Below the pieces are notes generated by a model. That model was not told the origin of the DNA and searched no databases. It saw nothing but the letters and a program-made list of their open reading frames with translations. From CBDHFQ01 sp965262565 (GTDB lineage: Bacteria; Bacteroidota; Bacteroidia; J057), in contig CBDHFQ010000024.1 in the NCBI GenBank assembly GCA_965262565.1, positions 115,720 through 179,719 of the forward strand: a stretch of 64,000 nucleotides of DNA, given 5' to 3'. The translations under genes were made by a program, and so were the position numbers. Every line of letters begins with the position of its first letter. Within the stretch, counting starts at the first letter, position 1. Of the stretch, positions 36,375 through 45,268 are shown one piece after another.

Positions 36375-38746
36375 TCATTTCTCAAAGATTGAACAGGATC
36401 TGCCAGAGCTGCTTTAACACTTTGGACACTGATGGTAAAAAAGGCGATGGCAATAGAAAGCAAACATGCCAGTACAAAAATCCACCATTGTATGTCTATC
36501 CGATATTCGAAGTTTTGAAGCCATTGCTCCATGAAATACCAGGAAATAGGGATTGCAATAAGCATAGCTATAAATACCAATTGAATAAAGTCTTTTGATA
36601 GTAAAGTAATAATGCTCGAAATGGTAGCTCCTAATACTTTCCTGATACCGATTTCTTTGGTCCTTTTCTCAATGATATATACAGTTAACCCAAACAAACC
36701 CAAACAGCTGATAAGAATGGCAAGAATGGCCAGCACTCCAGATAATTTTCCTATTCTTTCTTCATCCCCGAATTTGTCAGCATAATCCTCATCTATAAAC
36801 TGATACTCAAATGGATTTTTAGGATCAAAGCTAGTGTAAATCTGTTCTATATTTGATAGGGCTTCTCTGACATTGGATTGAGGGTTTACCTTTATATTAA
36901 GCTGGCTTGTTCTGTTCTTATCCAAGAAAAAAAGCATAGGTTGAATAGAAGCGTAAGGTGATTGCATGATCATATTCTTCACCACTCCAATTACGGTAAA
37001 ATCCCCATTATCTCCCCACTTGATTACTTCTCCTACAGCTTGATCAAAACCCATGTAAGCTGCTGCTGCTTCATTAATCACAAATGCCAGGGAATCGGTA
37101 GAAAATTCTCTGGAAAAGTCTCTTCCTTCCACAATTTCCCAACCTACAGTTTTTCCGAATCCTCTTGAAATGCGCATCGTAGAAAACTGATCCTGAAAAT
37201 TAGGATCTTTCCCTCTCCAGCTCAATCCACTATTGGTTACAAAAGATCTCGTAATAGGTGATTCAGACTTAGCTACTTCTACGACATATCCTGACCCTAT
37301 TAATTCATTTCTCAAGACATCAAAGCGATCATGTATATCAGGATTTCTTATCGGAATATTGACCAGACTCTGATAATTGTATCCGATGGGTCTATCCTTA
37401 GCATGTTGAATTTGCTGAAAGACGATAATAATGCCAATGATCAAGGTGATAGACACCGTAAATTGAACCACTACTAATACCTTCCTGGGAATGGCAGCTT
37501 GCTTTCCTTCTTTAAAGCTCCCTTTAATAGCTTTCGCGGCTTCAAACGAGGATAAATAAATAGCGGGATAGCTTCCAGAAATCAGGCCCACAACAAAAGT
37601 AAAACCCAAGCCTACCAGCCAAAACCAACTATTACTCCAGAGCAATTGAATGGGTCTGCTCAACCATTCATTAAAGAACGGAAGAGAGAGTTGTGCCAGA
37701 TTTAAGGCAACGAAATAGGAAATAAATGCTACAAGAATCGATTCTCCAAAAAATTGACGGATGAGATGACCTCTGGTGGACCCTATGGTCTTTCTAATCC
37801 CCACTTCTTTTGCTCGTCTTTCGGAGCGAGCCGTACTGAGGTTCATAAAATTGATACAGGCAAGTAGTAATACGAATACGCCTATTATTCCAAATAACCA
37901 AACGTATAGTATTCTCCCTCCTATACTTTTACCATTTTCAAAATCAGCAAACAAATGCCACATATTCATTGGATGAAGAAACATTTGTGGATTGTACTTC
38001 GCACCTTCTTCATCGATATGATTTAACTTAACGTCCTTGATAATTTCAGAAACTACTTCCATGTCTCCTCCCTCTTTTAACATCACAAATACCTGAAACC
38101 AACTATTTCCCCAATTTATCCAATCAGGCATTTCATTTTCGAAAAGTTCCCAACTCCCAATAAACGCTACATCTCCAAATGAAGTTCTTTCTGGAAAAGA
38201 AGCATACACTCCCCTGACAGTCAACTCATATTTATCGTCCATTTGTAAGGTTTTGCCGATGGGATTTTGATCTCCAAATATCCTCTTAGCCATCTGATCA
38301 TCTATGAAAATAGACAAAGGATCTTTTAGCATTTCTCCCTTACCCTTCAGGAAATTGAGACTTAGCATGTCATCTGCTCCTTCATCCATAAAGGCACCCG
38401 TTTGTATCAACACCTTCTCCTCAAATGAAAACACACGATCTTGAGAAAATGAAGAAATAACTACATGCTCAAAATGAGCCTCATAATTGTTTTTTAGTTC
38501 TGGAGCCAGTTGCATAGGTTGCGTTCTCCAGGTTTCTGTTACTCCTGAAAATGTCTGATTTTGCATTACCCTGGCTATCCGATCTCTATGTTCGAAGTGG
38601 CTATTAAATGTTACTTCACCCCAAATCCATATTCCTATGATCATAGCCACCGCCATTCCTACTGCTAATCCTATAATATTGATGATGGAGGATACACTGT
38701 TTTTCAACAGATGTCTGAATGCGATTTTTAAATGATTGATAAACAT
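36371..38746 (-). CDS. MacB/FtsX-family permease (paralogue 2 of the operon)
   Basis: 791 residues: MFINHLKIAFRHLLKNSVSS, first helix NIIGLAVGMAVAMIIGIWIW, first FtsX block ACINFMNLSTARSERRAKEVGIRKTIG, second FtsX block EKRTKEIGIRKVLGATISSI and end ALADPVQSLRNE. Two MacB-like periplasmic domains lie between the helices. The stop overlaps the following small gene's long frame by 4 bp, supporting cotranscription. No ATP-binding motifs occur in it. Confidence 0.92.
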   Translation of the reverse strand: MFINHLKIAFRHLLKNSVSSIINIIGLAVGMAVAMIIGIWIWGEVTFNSHFEHRDRIARVMQNQTFSGVTETWRTQPMQLAPELKNNYEAHFEHVVISSFSQDRVFSFEEKVLIQTGAFMDEGADDMLSLNFLKGKGEMLKDPLSIFIDDQMAKRIFGDQNPIGKTLQMDDKYELTVRGVYASFPERTSFGDVAFIGSWELFENEMPDWINWGNSWFQVFVMLKEGGDMEVVSEIIKDVKLNHIDEEGAKYNPQMFLHPMNMWHLFADFENGKSIGGRILYVWLFGIIGVFVLLLACINFMNLSTARSERRAKEVGIRKTIGSTRGHLIRQFFGESILVAFISYFVALNLAQLSLPFFNEWLSRPIQLLWSNSWFWLVGLGFTFVVGLISGSYPAIYLSSFEAAKAIKGSFKEGKQAAIPRKVLVVVQFTVSITLIIGIIIVFQQIQHAKDRPIGYNYQSLVNIPIRNPDIHDRFDVLRNELIGSGYVVEVAKSESPITRSFVTNSGLSWRGKDPNFQDQFSTMRISRGFGKTVGWEIVEGRDFSREFSTDSLAFVINEAAAAYMGFDQAVGEVIKWGDNGDFTVIGVVKNMIMQSPYASIQPMLFFLDKNRTSQLNIKVNPQSNVREALSNIEQIYTSFDPKNPFEYQFIDEDYADKFGDEERIGKLSGVLAILAILISCLGLFGLTVYIIEKRTKEIGIRKVLGATISSIITLLSKDFIQLVFIAMLIAIPISWYFMEQWLQNFEYRIDIQWWIFVLACLLSIAIAFFTISVQSVKAALADPVQSLRNE

Positions 38747-38760
38747 GATTTTGAGCTTAG

Positions 38761-41106
38761 TTATTCATTTCTTAAAGATTCGATAGGATTGGAGAGTGCA
38801 GCCTTTAAGCTTTGAAAGCCCACTGTGAATAATGCGATGGCAATAGCTGATACTCCGGCAATGATAAATATCCACCAAGATAGCTCTACCCTATAGGCAA
38901 AGCGCTCTAACCAGCCTTGCATGATGAGCCAACCTACAGGTAATGAAATAAGTAGAGCAATGATGACGAGTTGTATAAATTCCTTTGACATTAAATTTAG
39001 GATGTTGTTAATAGAAGCACCCAATACTTTTCGAATGCTGATTTCTTTAGCTCTTCTTTCAGCTGAATATGCCGCTAAGCCAAGTAATCCAAGACAGGAT
39101 ATAAGAATAGCGCCCAGGCCAAATGCATTCGCTAACCTCCCGGTAAGGGTCTCATTTTTATATAATGCAGCAAATTCCTCATCAGCAAATGTATATTCAA
39201 ACGGATAATTGGGATTTAGTTCCTCAGCGACCTTCTTTACATGTGCAATTGCTTCCTGGGTTCTTCCATCTTCTGGTTTAATCCATGCCATCCAAGGGTC
39301 ATTAGGGGTATAGCAAAGAACCATAGGCCTGATAGGTACATGCAAGGATTCAATGTGATAATCCCTGGTTACCCCTATAATTTTTCCTTTCCCATTCCAA
39401 AAATCTATCTCTGTTCCAATAGGATTCTCTAATCCCATGGCCTTCACTGCAGATTCATTCACTAAATAATTACTGGTATCGGTGCCAAAAGAGGAAGAAA
39501 AATCTCTTCCTTCTACTAAGTCAATACCAAAGGTTTCTGTAAAGCCTTCCCCAAGAATCATGGCTGCAACGGGCAAGGGTTCATCTTCTGCTTGTCCGGG
39601 ATATTCTAAATCCATACTCATTCCTCCCATATTTAAAGGGCTATCTCCTGTAAAAGCCACAGATCTGATATCCGGAGAAGCTAATAATTTCTCTCTGAAC
39701 ACATTCGGCTTAGTGTACAATTCTCCTTCTACAATTCCATAGAATAAATCTTTACGATCTAAGCCCAGGTTTTTGGTTTTAACAAAGTAAATTTGGCTAT
39801 GGATCACCAGTGTTCCAACAATCAGAAATATAGATATAGCGAATTGGAACACCACCAGTCCTTTTCGCAATAAGGCTGAACGATCTCCTGCCATTATCAC
39901 ACTTCCCTTCAACACTTTCACCGGCAATAATGAGGAAAGAAACAATGCAGGGTAACTCCCTGCTAATAAACCGCTAAGTAAGGTTAATCCTATGATGCTG
40001 CCCCAGAAATATGGGCTGGCATAATCTATATGAATATCTTTACTTAACGCTTCATTAAAGGTGGCCAATGAAGCTTGCGCTAAGGTTAAAGCAAAAATGA
40101 GGGAGATCGTTGCCAGTAATATCGCTTCTCCTAAAAATTGACCGATTAATGACATTCGATGTGCCCCCACAGTTTTACGTATGCCGATCTCCCTGGCTCT
40201 ACGGCTGGCTCTGGCCGTAGCCAAATTCATAAAATTGACACAGGCAATAATGAGCAGGCATATAGCAATGAAAGAAAATAATTGAACATGGTCTATTCTT
40301 CCTCCATCTTGTTTACCCGCTGTATAGTTCCCGAACAAATAGACATCAGCTAATGGCTGCAAAAAGAATTCCTCGCTGAATTTCTTGGCCTCTCCTAAAA
40401 AGGCAATCTTTTCATTAACAGCATCCAGGTCAGTATCTGGAATTAGCTGGACATAGGTATAAAAAGCGACATTCCCCCAGGTTTTCACCCAATCCTTTCC
40501 CTTGGCAAAATCTTCCCAAGAGGTCAACCAATCGAATTGAATACTGGAATTATCGGGAACATCTTCTACGATCGCTGTAACTTTGACATCTTCTTTGCTG
40601 TCCAGCTTAATGGTCTTTCCTATGGCATCCTCTGTACCAAAAAGATGTTCAGCGACAGATGTGCTGAGCACAATTGAATTAGGCTCAGCCAAAGCTGTTT
40701 CTGCATCACCTTGTAATACGTTAAATGTAAACATGGAAAGAAACCCGGTATCTACAGACATTCCCTTCCTTTTGACATGAGTTTGTCCAAAAGATAATAA
40801 TCGATCTTCCTCCCAGGTATGTCGACTCACAGACTTTACTTCTGGAATTTCAGCCAATAATACATCTTTGAGCGGCCCCGGACTTCTGTCAGAAGTTTTT
40901 AATTCTCCCCAGTCTAAATTAGTTCGAACCTTATACAATTCATCCAAATCCTTATGAAAATGATTGTAGCTCCATTCATCCTGCACCCATAAACCTATTA
41001 ATAAAGCAAAGGTCAGTCCTAACGTAAGGCTTAGGATATTTAGAAATGAAAATCCTTTATAGCGGACTACATTTCTAATAGCGATTTTGATGAAGTGTCT
41101 GATCAT
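38761..41106 (-). CDS. MacB/FtsX-family permease (paralogue 1, first gene of the operon)
   Basis: 781 residues. N-terminus MIRHFIKIAIRNVVRYKGFS, first helix FLNILSLTLGLTFALLIGLW, first FtsX block CVNFMNLATARASRRAREIGIRKTVGAHRM, second FtsX block ERRAKEISIRKVLGASINNI, end ALSNPIESLRNE. It opens a leftward series of five permease genes and one small gene spaced by 0-27 bp. A 42-bp inverted repeat begins about 110 bp upstream and may be an operator. Confidence 0.93.
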   Translation of the reverse strand: MIRHFIKIAIRNVVRYKGFSFLNILSLTLGLTFALLIGLWVQDEWSYNHFHKDLDELYKVRTNLDWGELKTSDRSPGPLKDVLLAEIPEVKSVSRHTWEEDRLLSFGQTHVKRKGMSVDTGFLSMFTFNVLQGDAETALAEPNSIVLSTSVAEHLFGTEDAIGKTIKLDSKEDVKVTAIVEDVPDNSSIQFDWLTSWEDFAKGKDWVKTWGNVAFYTYVQLIPDTDLDAVNEKIAFLGEAKKFSEEFFLQPLADVYLFGNYTAGKQDGGRIDHVQLFSFIAICLLIIACVNFMNLATARASRRAREIGIRKTVGAHRMSLIGQFLGEAILLATISLIFALTLAQASLATFNEALSKDIHIDYASPYFWGSIIGLTLLSGLLAGSYPALFLSSLLPVKVLKGSVIMAGDRSALLRKGLVVFQFAISIFLIVGTLVIHSQIYFVKTKNLGLDRKDLFYGIVEGELYTKPNVFREKLLASPDIRSVAFTGDSPLNMGGMSMDLEYPGQAEDEPLPVAAMILGEGFTETFGIDLVEGRDFSSSFGTDTSNYLVNESAVKAMGLENPIGTEIDFWNGKGKIIGVTRDYHIESLHVPIRPMVLCYTPNDPWMAWIKPEDGRTQEAIAHVKKVAEELNPNYPFEYTFADEEFAALYKNETLTGRLANAFGLGAILISCLGLLGLAAYSAERRAKEISIRKVLGASINNILNLMSKEFIQLVIIALLISLPVGWLIMQGWLERFAYRVELSWWIFIIAGVSAIAIALFTVGFQSLKAALSNPIESLRNE

Positions 41107-41410
41107 TTTCGTTTGAATTATTGAACTATAAATGGTGAGACAAAAAGCATTCCTAAATGCAATATACTCATTATCAATAATTTATATTTAACTACTCAAT
41201 TTTCTATTTAAGATTGTATTGAAGTGAGACAGATAGTTGTCCCACTTCAATACAAATAGTTTAATCTCTATTTTCTTTACAACTAGCATTTTTTCGACAA
41301 ATGCTCCTCATAAGTAATTAAAAGGAAAGCCAACAGATATAATTGAACTATAGTAACAAACATTGAACAAGACTACATAACATTGTTATAATTTATAACT
41401 ATCAAATAAT
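41107..41410. other. Divergent intergenic region of the permease operon and first serine hydrolase
   Basis: 304 bp without coding potential. It must contain both divergent promoters; the A+T-rich stretch just before 41411 (TTATAATTTATAAC) is promoter-like. It also holds the palindrome listed separately. Confidence 0.55.
41214..41255. promoter_or_regulatory. Long palindrome, possible operator
   Basis: Arms of 18 bp (TTGTATTGAAGTGAGACA at 41214-41231 and TGTCCCACTTCAATACAA at 41238-41255) match at 17 of 18 positions and are separated by 6 bp. It lies 108 bp upstream of the first permease gene and 156 bp upstream of the rightward serine hydrolase. The length and symmetry are well beyond chance. 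It could be a dimeric repressor site, an RNA hairpin at an upstream transcript end, or a tiny palindromic element. Confidence 0.55.
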
Positions 41411-42478
41411 ATGAATTCTCTTCAACTACTCATTCGCTTTATAGGATTCTGGACTATTTTTGCAGCTATTCATCCATTATTTGGCCAACCCCAAATTCCC
41501 ACCGATGTAGATCTTACTGATGAAGCTATATTGACCTTGATTAACGAAAACAACATACCTTCCCTGGCTATTGGTCTCATAGAAAAAAATGAGCTCACTC
41601 AAATAAAGGTATATGGAAACTTAACAGATGATACTCCAGCTCCTTATAATGCGATGTATAATGTAGCTTCCTTAACTAAGCCCGTCGTGATGTTGACCAG
41701 CCTTAAATTAGTAGAAGCCGGGAGATTGGATTTAGACGAAAAATTAGCTGACTATTGGATAGATCCAGACCTTCAAGATGATCCTCGACATGAATTATTG
41801 ACCCCCAGGATCGTACTTCATCACCAAACGGGCTTTCCCAATTGGCGATATCAGGTAGAAGGAAATAAATTAGCTTTCCAATTTAATCCAGGAGAAAAGG
41901 CCCAATACTCCGGAGAAGGCTTTGAATATTTGAGAAAGGCCTTGGAGAAAAAATTTAATCAACCTTTGGAAAAGCTCGCTCAGGCATTATTATTCGATCC
42001 CTTAGATATGGAAGACACCTATTTTTATTGGAATGACGAAGTAGACACTTCTCGTTATGCAGTAGGACATGATAAGGAAGGGAAATTAGTAGGACCTCAT
42101 TACCACAATGAAGCTAATGGGGCCGATAATCTGTTGACCACCATTCAAGATTACGGCAATATGGTTACTTCTCTATTGAAAGGCGAACTTATATCTCAAG
42201 AATTGTTTGATATGATGGTTACCCCTGCAAATGATTTGGGAAAAGGAACTGGTAATGGACTAAGCTGGGAAGTGATGTCGGATTTACCGAATGAAGAGTA
42301 TGGACTTATGCACACTGGAGCAGATCAGGGAGAAAAAACATTGGTTCTATTATTGCCGAAATCTGAGCGAGGGATTTTATTGTTTGCCAATGGGGAAAAT
42401 ATCCTTCCCATTTGGTTTACTATGATTTCTGGGTACTTTGGTGAGGTAGGGAGAGAGATTATTAAAAGAGGGGGATAG
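41411..42478 (+). CDS. Secreted beta-lactamase-fold serine hydrolase (1 of 3)
   Basis: 355 residues with a signal peptide ending near FAAIHPLFGQ. Catalytic SxxK is SLTK (Ser87, Lys90) in NVASLTKPVVML. The second motif is YSGEGFEYL and the third region is GLMHTGADQG (HTG). These class C-like hydrolases (beta-lactamase/transpeptidase family) include esterases, D-aminopeptidases and peptidoglycan enzymes; the exact substrate is unknown. It is the first of three such genes in a row on this strand. Confidence 0.9.
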   Translation: MNSLQLLIRFIGFWTIFAAIHPLFGQPQIPTDVDLTDEAILTLINENNIPSLAIGLIEKNELTQIKVYGNLTDDTPAPYNAMYNVASLTKPVVMLTSLKLVEAGRLDLDEKLADYWIDPDLQDDPRHELLTPRIVLHHQTGFPNWRYQVEGNKLAFQFNPGEKAQYSGEGFEYLRKALEKKFNQPLEKLAQALLFDPLDMEDTYFYWNDEVDTSRYAVGHDKEGKLVGPHYHNEANGADNLLTTIQDYGNMVTSLLKGELISQELFDMMVTPANDLGKGTGNGLSWEVMSDLPNEEYGLMHTGADQGEKTLVLLLPKSERGILLFANGENILPIWFTMISGYFGEVGREIIKRGG

Positions 42479-42680
42479 TATAATTTTTATTTTTCTCTTT
42501 CAATAGGATCAGGTTATGCAAGGACCTTAGGTATTTGTCTTGCATTTCTTTACCTAATGGCTCCATTTTTTCGAATTAGTCAAAGTTATCGGCATGCAAG
42601 ATTCTTTACTAATCATGCAACACTTTCCTTCTAAAGAGCCTCTTAAACATATACTCTTACACCTACATAAAAACCATGAC

Positions 42681-43841
42681 ATGAAACGATTAGCTATATT
42701 CACTTTAGTCATCACTGCTTGTTTTTCTTTATTCGCCCAGACTTCCCCTTCAAACCACAAAGAAATGTTGTTGGATTCCATCATGGAGGCTCATCTTATT
42801 CATAAGGGGAAGCGACCCGTTCACAATTTTATGCTCTATGCACATAATGAACAATCGGGCTTTAGTTTTCACAAAGGATTAGGCGTGATTGGAGGTACGG
42901 ATCAACCCATAGACGAAGATCATCAGTATAATGTAGCCAGCATTACTAAAATGTTCGTAGCTACCATCATCTTGCAATTAATGGAAGAGGGAAAACTTAG
43001 TTTGGAAGATAAAGTAGCTGATTATGTGGCAGATATTGATTTTTTAAGATTTGAGAAATTTCATATGTACAATGATACTGCCTATGCCGATGCCATCACT
43101 TTATTTCATTTACTGAGACATACTTCTGGGATCGCTGATGTATTCATAGATACAGATGTACGATTTAACCTAAGTGTTTTACTACACAAAAAAAGATCAT
43201 ACACTTCCAGAAGTATTATTGATCGCTATTTTAAATATCATCTGAATAAGAAACCATTGAATAAACCCGGTCAAGGATTTAGATATTCAGACATTAACTA
43301 TATGCTGTTAGGATTTACCATAGAACAACTTACCGGATTAGAACTTGCCCAGGCTATTCGAGAAAGAATTTTGGAACCGCTACATTTGGAAAATACCTAC
43401 TTTGATTATTACGAGGAGAAGCACGGACACGGCAACAAAATTGATGCTTACTTTAATCGCATTAACCTTACCCAAAAAGTAAATACCTCCTATGAATGGG
43501 GAGGAGGTGGACTTGTATCTACTACCAAGGAAACGGCTACCTTCATTACTTCTTTATTCGATTTAACACTTTTTAAAGAAGCCTCTACCTTGAAAAAAAT
43601 GCTCGATTTTTCAGTTACTCGCTCTTATGGAGGACATTATGGACTGGGAATTTACGAATTTAAATTTGCCAACAGGATTTTTTATGGTCATGGAGGCTTT
43701 TATGGATCTCTTCTGTTGTATGAACCTAAAGATAGGATCGTTTTCTCCGCTAATATCGGTCAGTCAAATGCTCCATTTGATAAAGTGGCACTGGTAGATA
43801 GCTTATTGGAAATAATCATAGACAATACCTCCATTAATTAG
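42681..43841 (+). CDS. Secreted beta-lactamase-fold serine hydrolase (2 of 3)
   Basis: 386 residues from the Met at 42681, which gives a clean signal peptide (MKRLAIFTLVITACFSLFAQ); the frame is open upstream to 42594 without one. Motifs: SITK (Ser87, Lys90) in NVASITKMFVAT, YSDINYMLLG as second motif, and YGHGGFYGS (HGG) as third. About 200 bp separate it from the first hydrolase. The low similarity between the three suggests old duplications or independent recruitment. Confidence 0.9.
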   Translation: MKRLAIFTLVITACFSLFAQTSPSNHKEMLLDSIMEAHLIHKGKRPVHNFMLYAHNEQSGFSFHKGLGVIGGTDQPIDEDHQYNVASITKMFVATIILQLMEEGKLSLEDKVADYVADIDFLRFEKFHMYNDTAYADAITLFHLLRHTSGIADVFIDTDVRFNLSVLLHKKRSYTSRSIIDRYFKYHLNKKPLNKPGQGFRYSDINYMLLGFTIEQLTGLELAQAIRERILEPLHLENTYFDYYEEKHGHGNKIDAYFNRINLTQKVNTSYEWGGGGLVSTTKETATFITSLFDLTLFKEASTLKKMLDFSVTRSYGGHYGLGIYEFKFANRIFYGHGGFYGSLLLYEPKDRIVFSANIGQSNAPFDKVALVDSLLEIIIDNTSIN

Positions 43842-43991
43842 ATAAAGAACAACTATATTTCTAGTAGGCAGTAAGGCTTTTTATGGTTGATCATGTAGCA
43901 ATTCTCCAACCGTTGAGGAATAATCACATCTTTCATTCGAATGTATCGTCTCACTGTACTTTTCCCACACGGTCGAATTAAATATATACTA

Positions 43992-45059
43992 ATGATAAAA
44001 AAGCCTTTTATATTATTTATCTGTATCATCTCATTTTGGAGTGGTGCCAATGGTCAAATAGATAGCCAACAAACACTTAGTGAACTTAGAACTGCCATTA
44101 ATGATCAATCCTATCCAAACATTGAAAGTATTCTCATCTCAACAAATGATAAATTGATCGTTGAAGAATATTATGGAAAATTTACAAGAGATAGTTTACA
44201 CGACACACGCTCAGCCTTCAAATCTGTCTTGAGTATATTAACCGGTATTGCGATAGATAAAGGTTATATAACCTTGAACGACACTATCCTTCAGTATTTT
44301 CCTGATGATCATATCGCGGATAGGAAAGATTCCAGGAAACAATTGATGACGGTTAAAGATCTGTTGCAAATGAGAAGCGGTCAACATTGTGAAGAATTTT
44401 ACGGCATAGGGCCTGACTGTGAAACGGAAATGTGGGATAAAAAAGATTGGATTGACTATTGTTTAAATGTAGAGATGCAGGTTAATCCAGGCCATAATTG
44501 GTCCTATTCTTCTATCCCTCCTATGCTATTAGGAGAGGTAATTTCAAGAGCCACTTCTATGTCTATCATGAGTTTTGCAGATAGCTTTCTGTTTCGTACA
44601 TTGGGGATAGCTGATTACAAATGGACCCTATCTCCAAAAGGAAGAGGAATGACAGCGGGATCTTTTTTCATTAAGCCTATGGACATGCTGAAGATAGGTG
44701 AGTTAGTGTATAATGAGGGCAGATGGGGCAATAAACAGATCGTAAGTCAAGAATGGCTCATTGAATCTACAGATTGTCAATTAGATATAGATTTTGCCTT
44801 CTTGCGATTTGCTAAAATGGATGATGCAATTTATCGATCTGCAACCTATGGATATTATTGGTATAAAGAGGTCATCGAATTTAAAGACATTAAAACGGAA
44901 GTCCTTTTTGCCTCAGGGAATGGGGGTCAGTACATTATGATATTGGCGGATTATGATGCTGTTGTGGTTTTCACTGGTGGCAATTATGGGAATTGGAGGG
45001 GCAAATTACCCTTCGAAATTCTGCTGAAGTACCTAATACCGTTATTGGTTAAATCTTAA
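43992..45059 (+). CDS. Secreted beta-lactamase-fold serine hydrolase (3 of 3)
   Basis: 355 residues from the Met at 43992 (MIKKPFILFICIISFWSGANGQ, signal peptide). Catalytic SAFK (Ser74, Lys77) lies in RSAFKSVLSILTG. Second motif YSSIPPMLLG, and late GNGGQYIMI in the place of the KTG-type motif. Cys residues at RSGQHCEEF and IGPDCETEM may form a disulfide. This type resembles 6-aminohexanoate-dimer hydrolase-like enzymes. It lies 150 bp downstream of the second hydrolase. Confidence 0.88.
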   Translation: MIKKPFILFICIISFWSGANGQIDSQQTLSELRTAINDQSYPNIESILISTNDKLIVEEYYGKFTRDSLHDTRSAFKSVLSILTGIAIDKGYITLNDTILQYFPDDHIADRKDSRKQLMTVKDLLQMRSGQHCEEFYGIGPDCETEMWDKKDWIDYCLNVEMQVNPGHNWSYSSIPPMLLGEVISRATSMSIMSFADSFLFRTLGIADYKWTLSPKGRGMTAGSFFIKPMDMLKIGELVYNEGRWGNKQIVSQEWLIESTDCQLDIDFAFLRFAKMDDAIYRSATYGYYWYKEVIEFKDIKTEVLFASGNGGQYIMILADYDAVVVFTGGNYGNWRGKLPFEILLKYLIPLLVKS

Positions 45060-45112
45060 AGAAAGGTCGTAGCACCACTAAAAATGATGATATGTGCGAA
45101 GAAGAAAAAATA

Positions 45113-45240
45113 ATGACCTTACATCCCCAAGGAAAAAAAGGGGGTACATATTCTCAAAAGAAGATATGATGTTATTAAAGGCTTTCAAAAGCTGTGGACC
45201 AAGAATAAAAAGGTAGTCCTCCAATCCTGGAAGAATACTT
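45113..45240 (+). pseudogene. Possible remnant of a small conserved Bacteroidota protein
   Basis: From the ATG at 45113 the frame reads MTLHPQGKKG, then after one base change of frame in the G-run reads GVHILKRRYDVIKGFQKLW. The combined MTLHPQGKKGVxIxKxxYDxIK recalls the start of a small uncharacterised protein seen in Bacteroidota. The rest (up to about 45240) has no clear similarity. If right, the gene is decayed; if wrong, the 209-bp gap is simply noncoding. Confidence 0.3.
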
Positions 45241-45268
45241 TCATAGCGAAGGAATGGACGTTGTCAGC

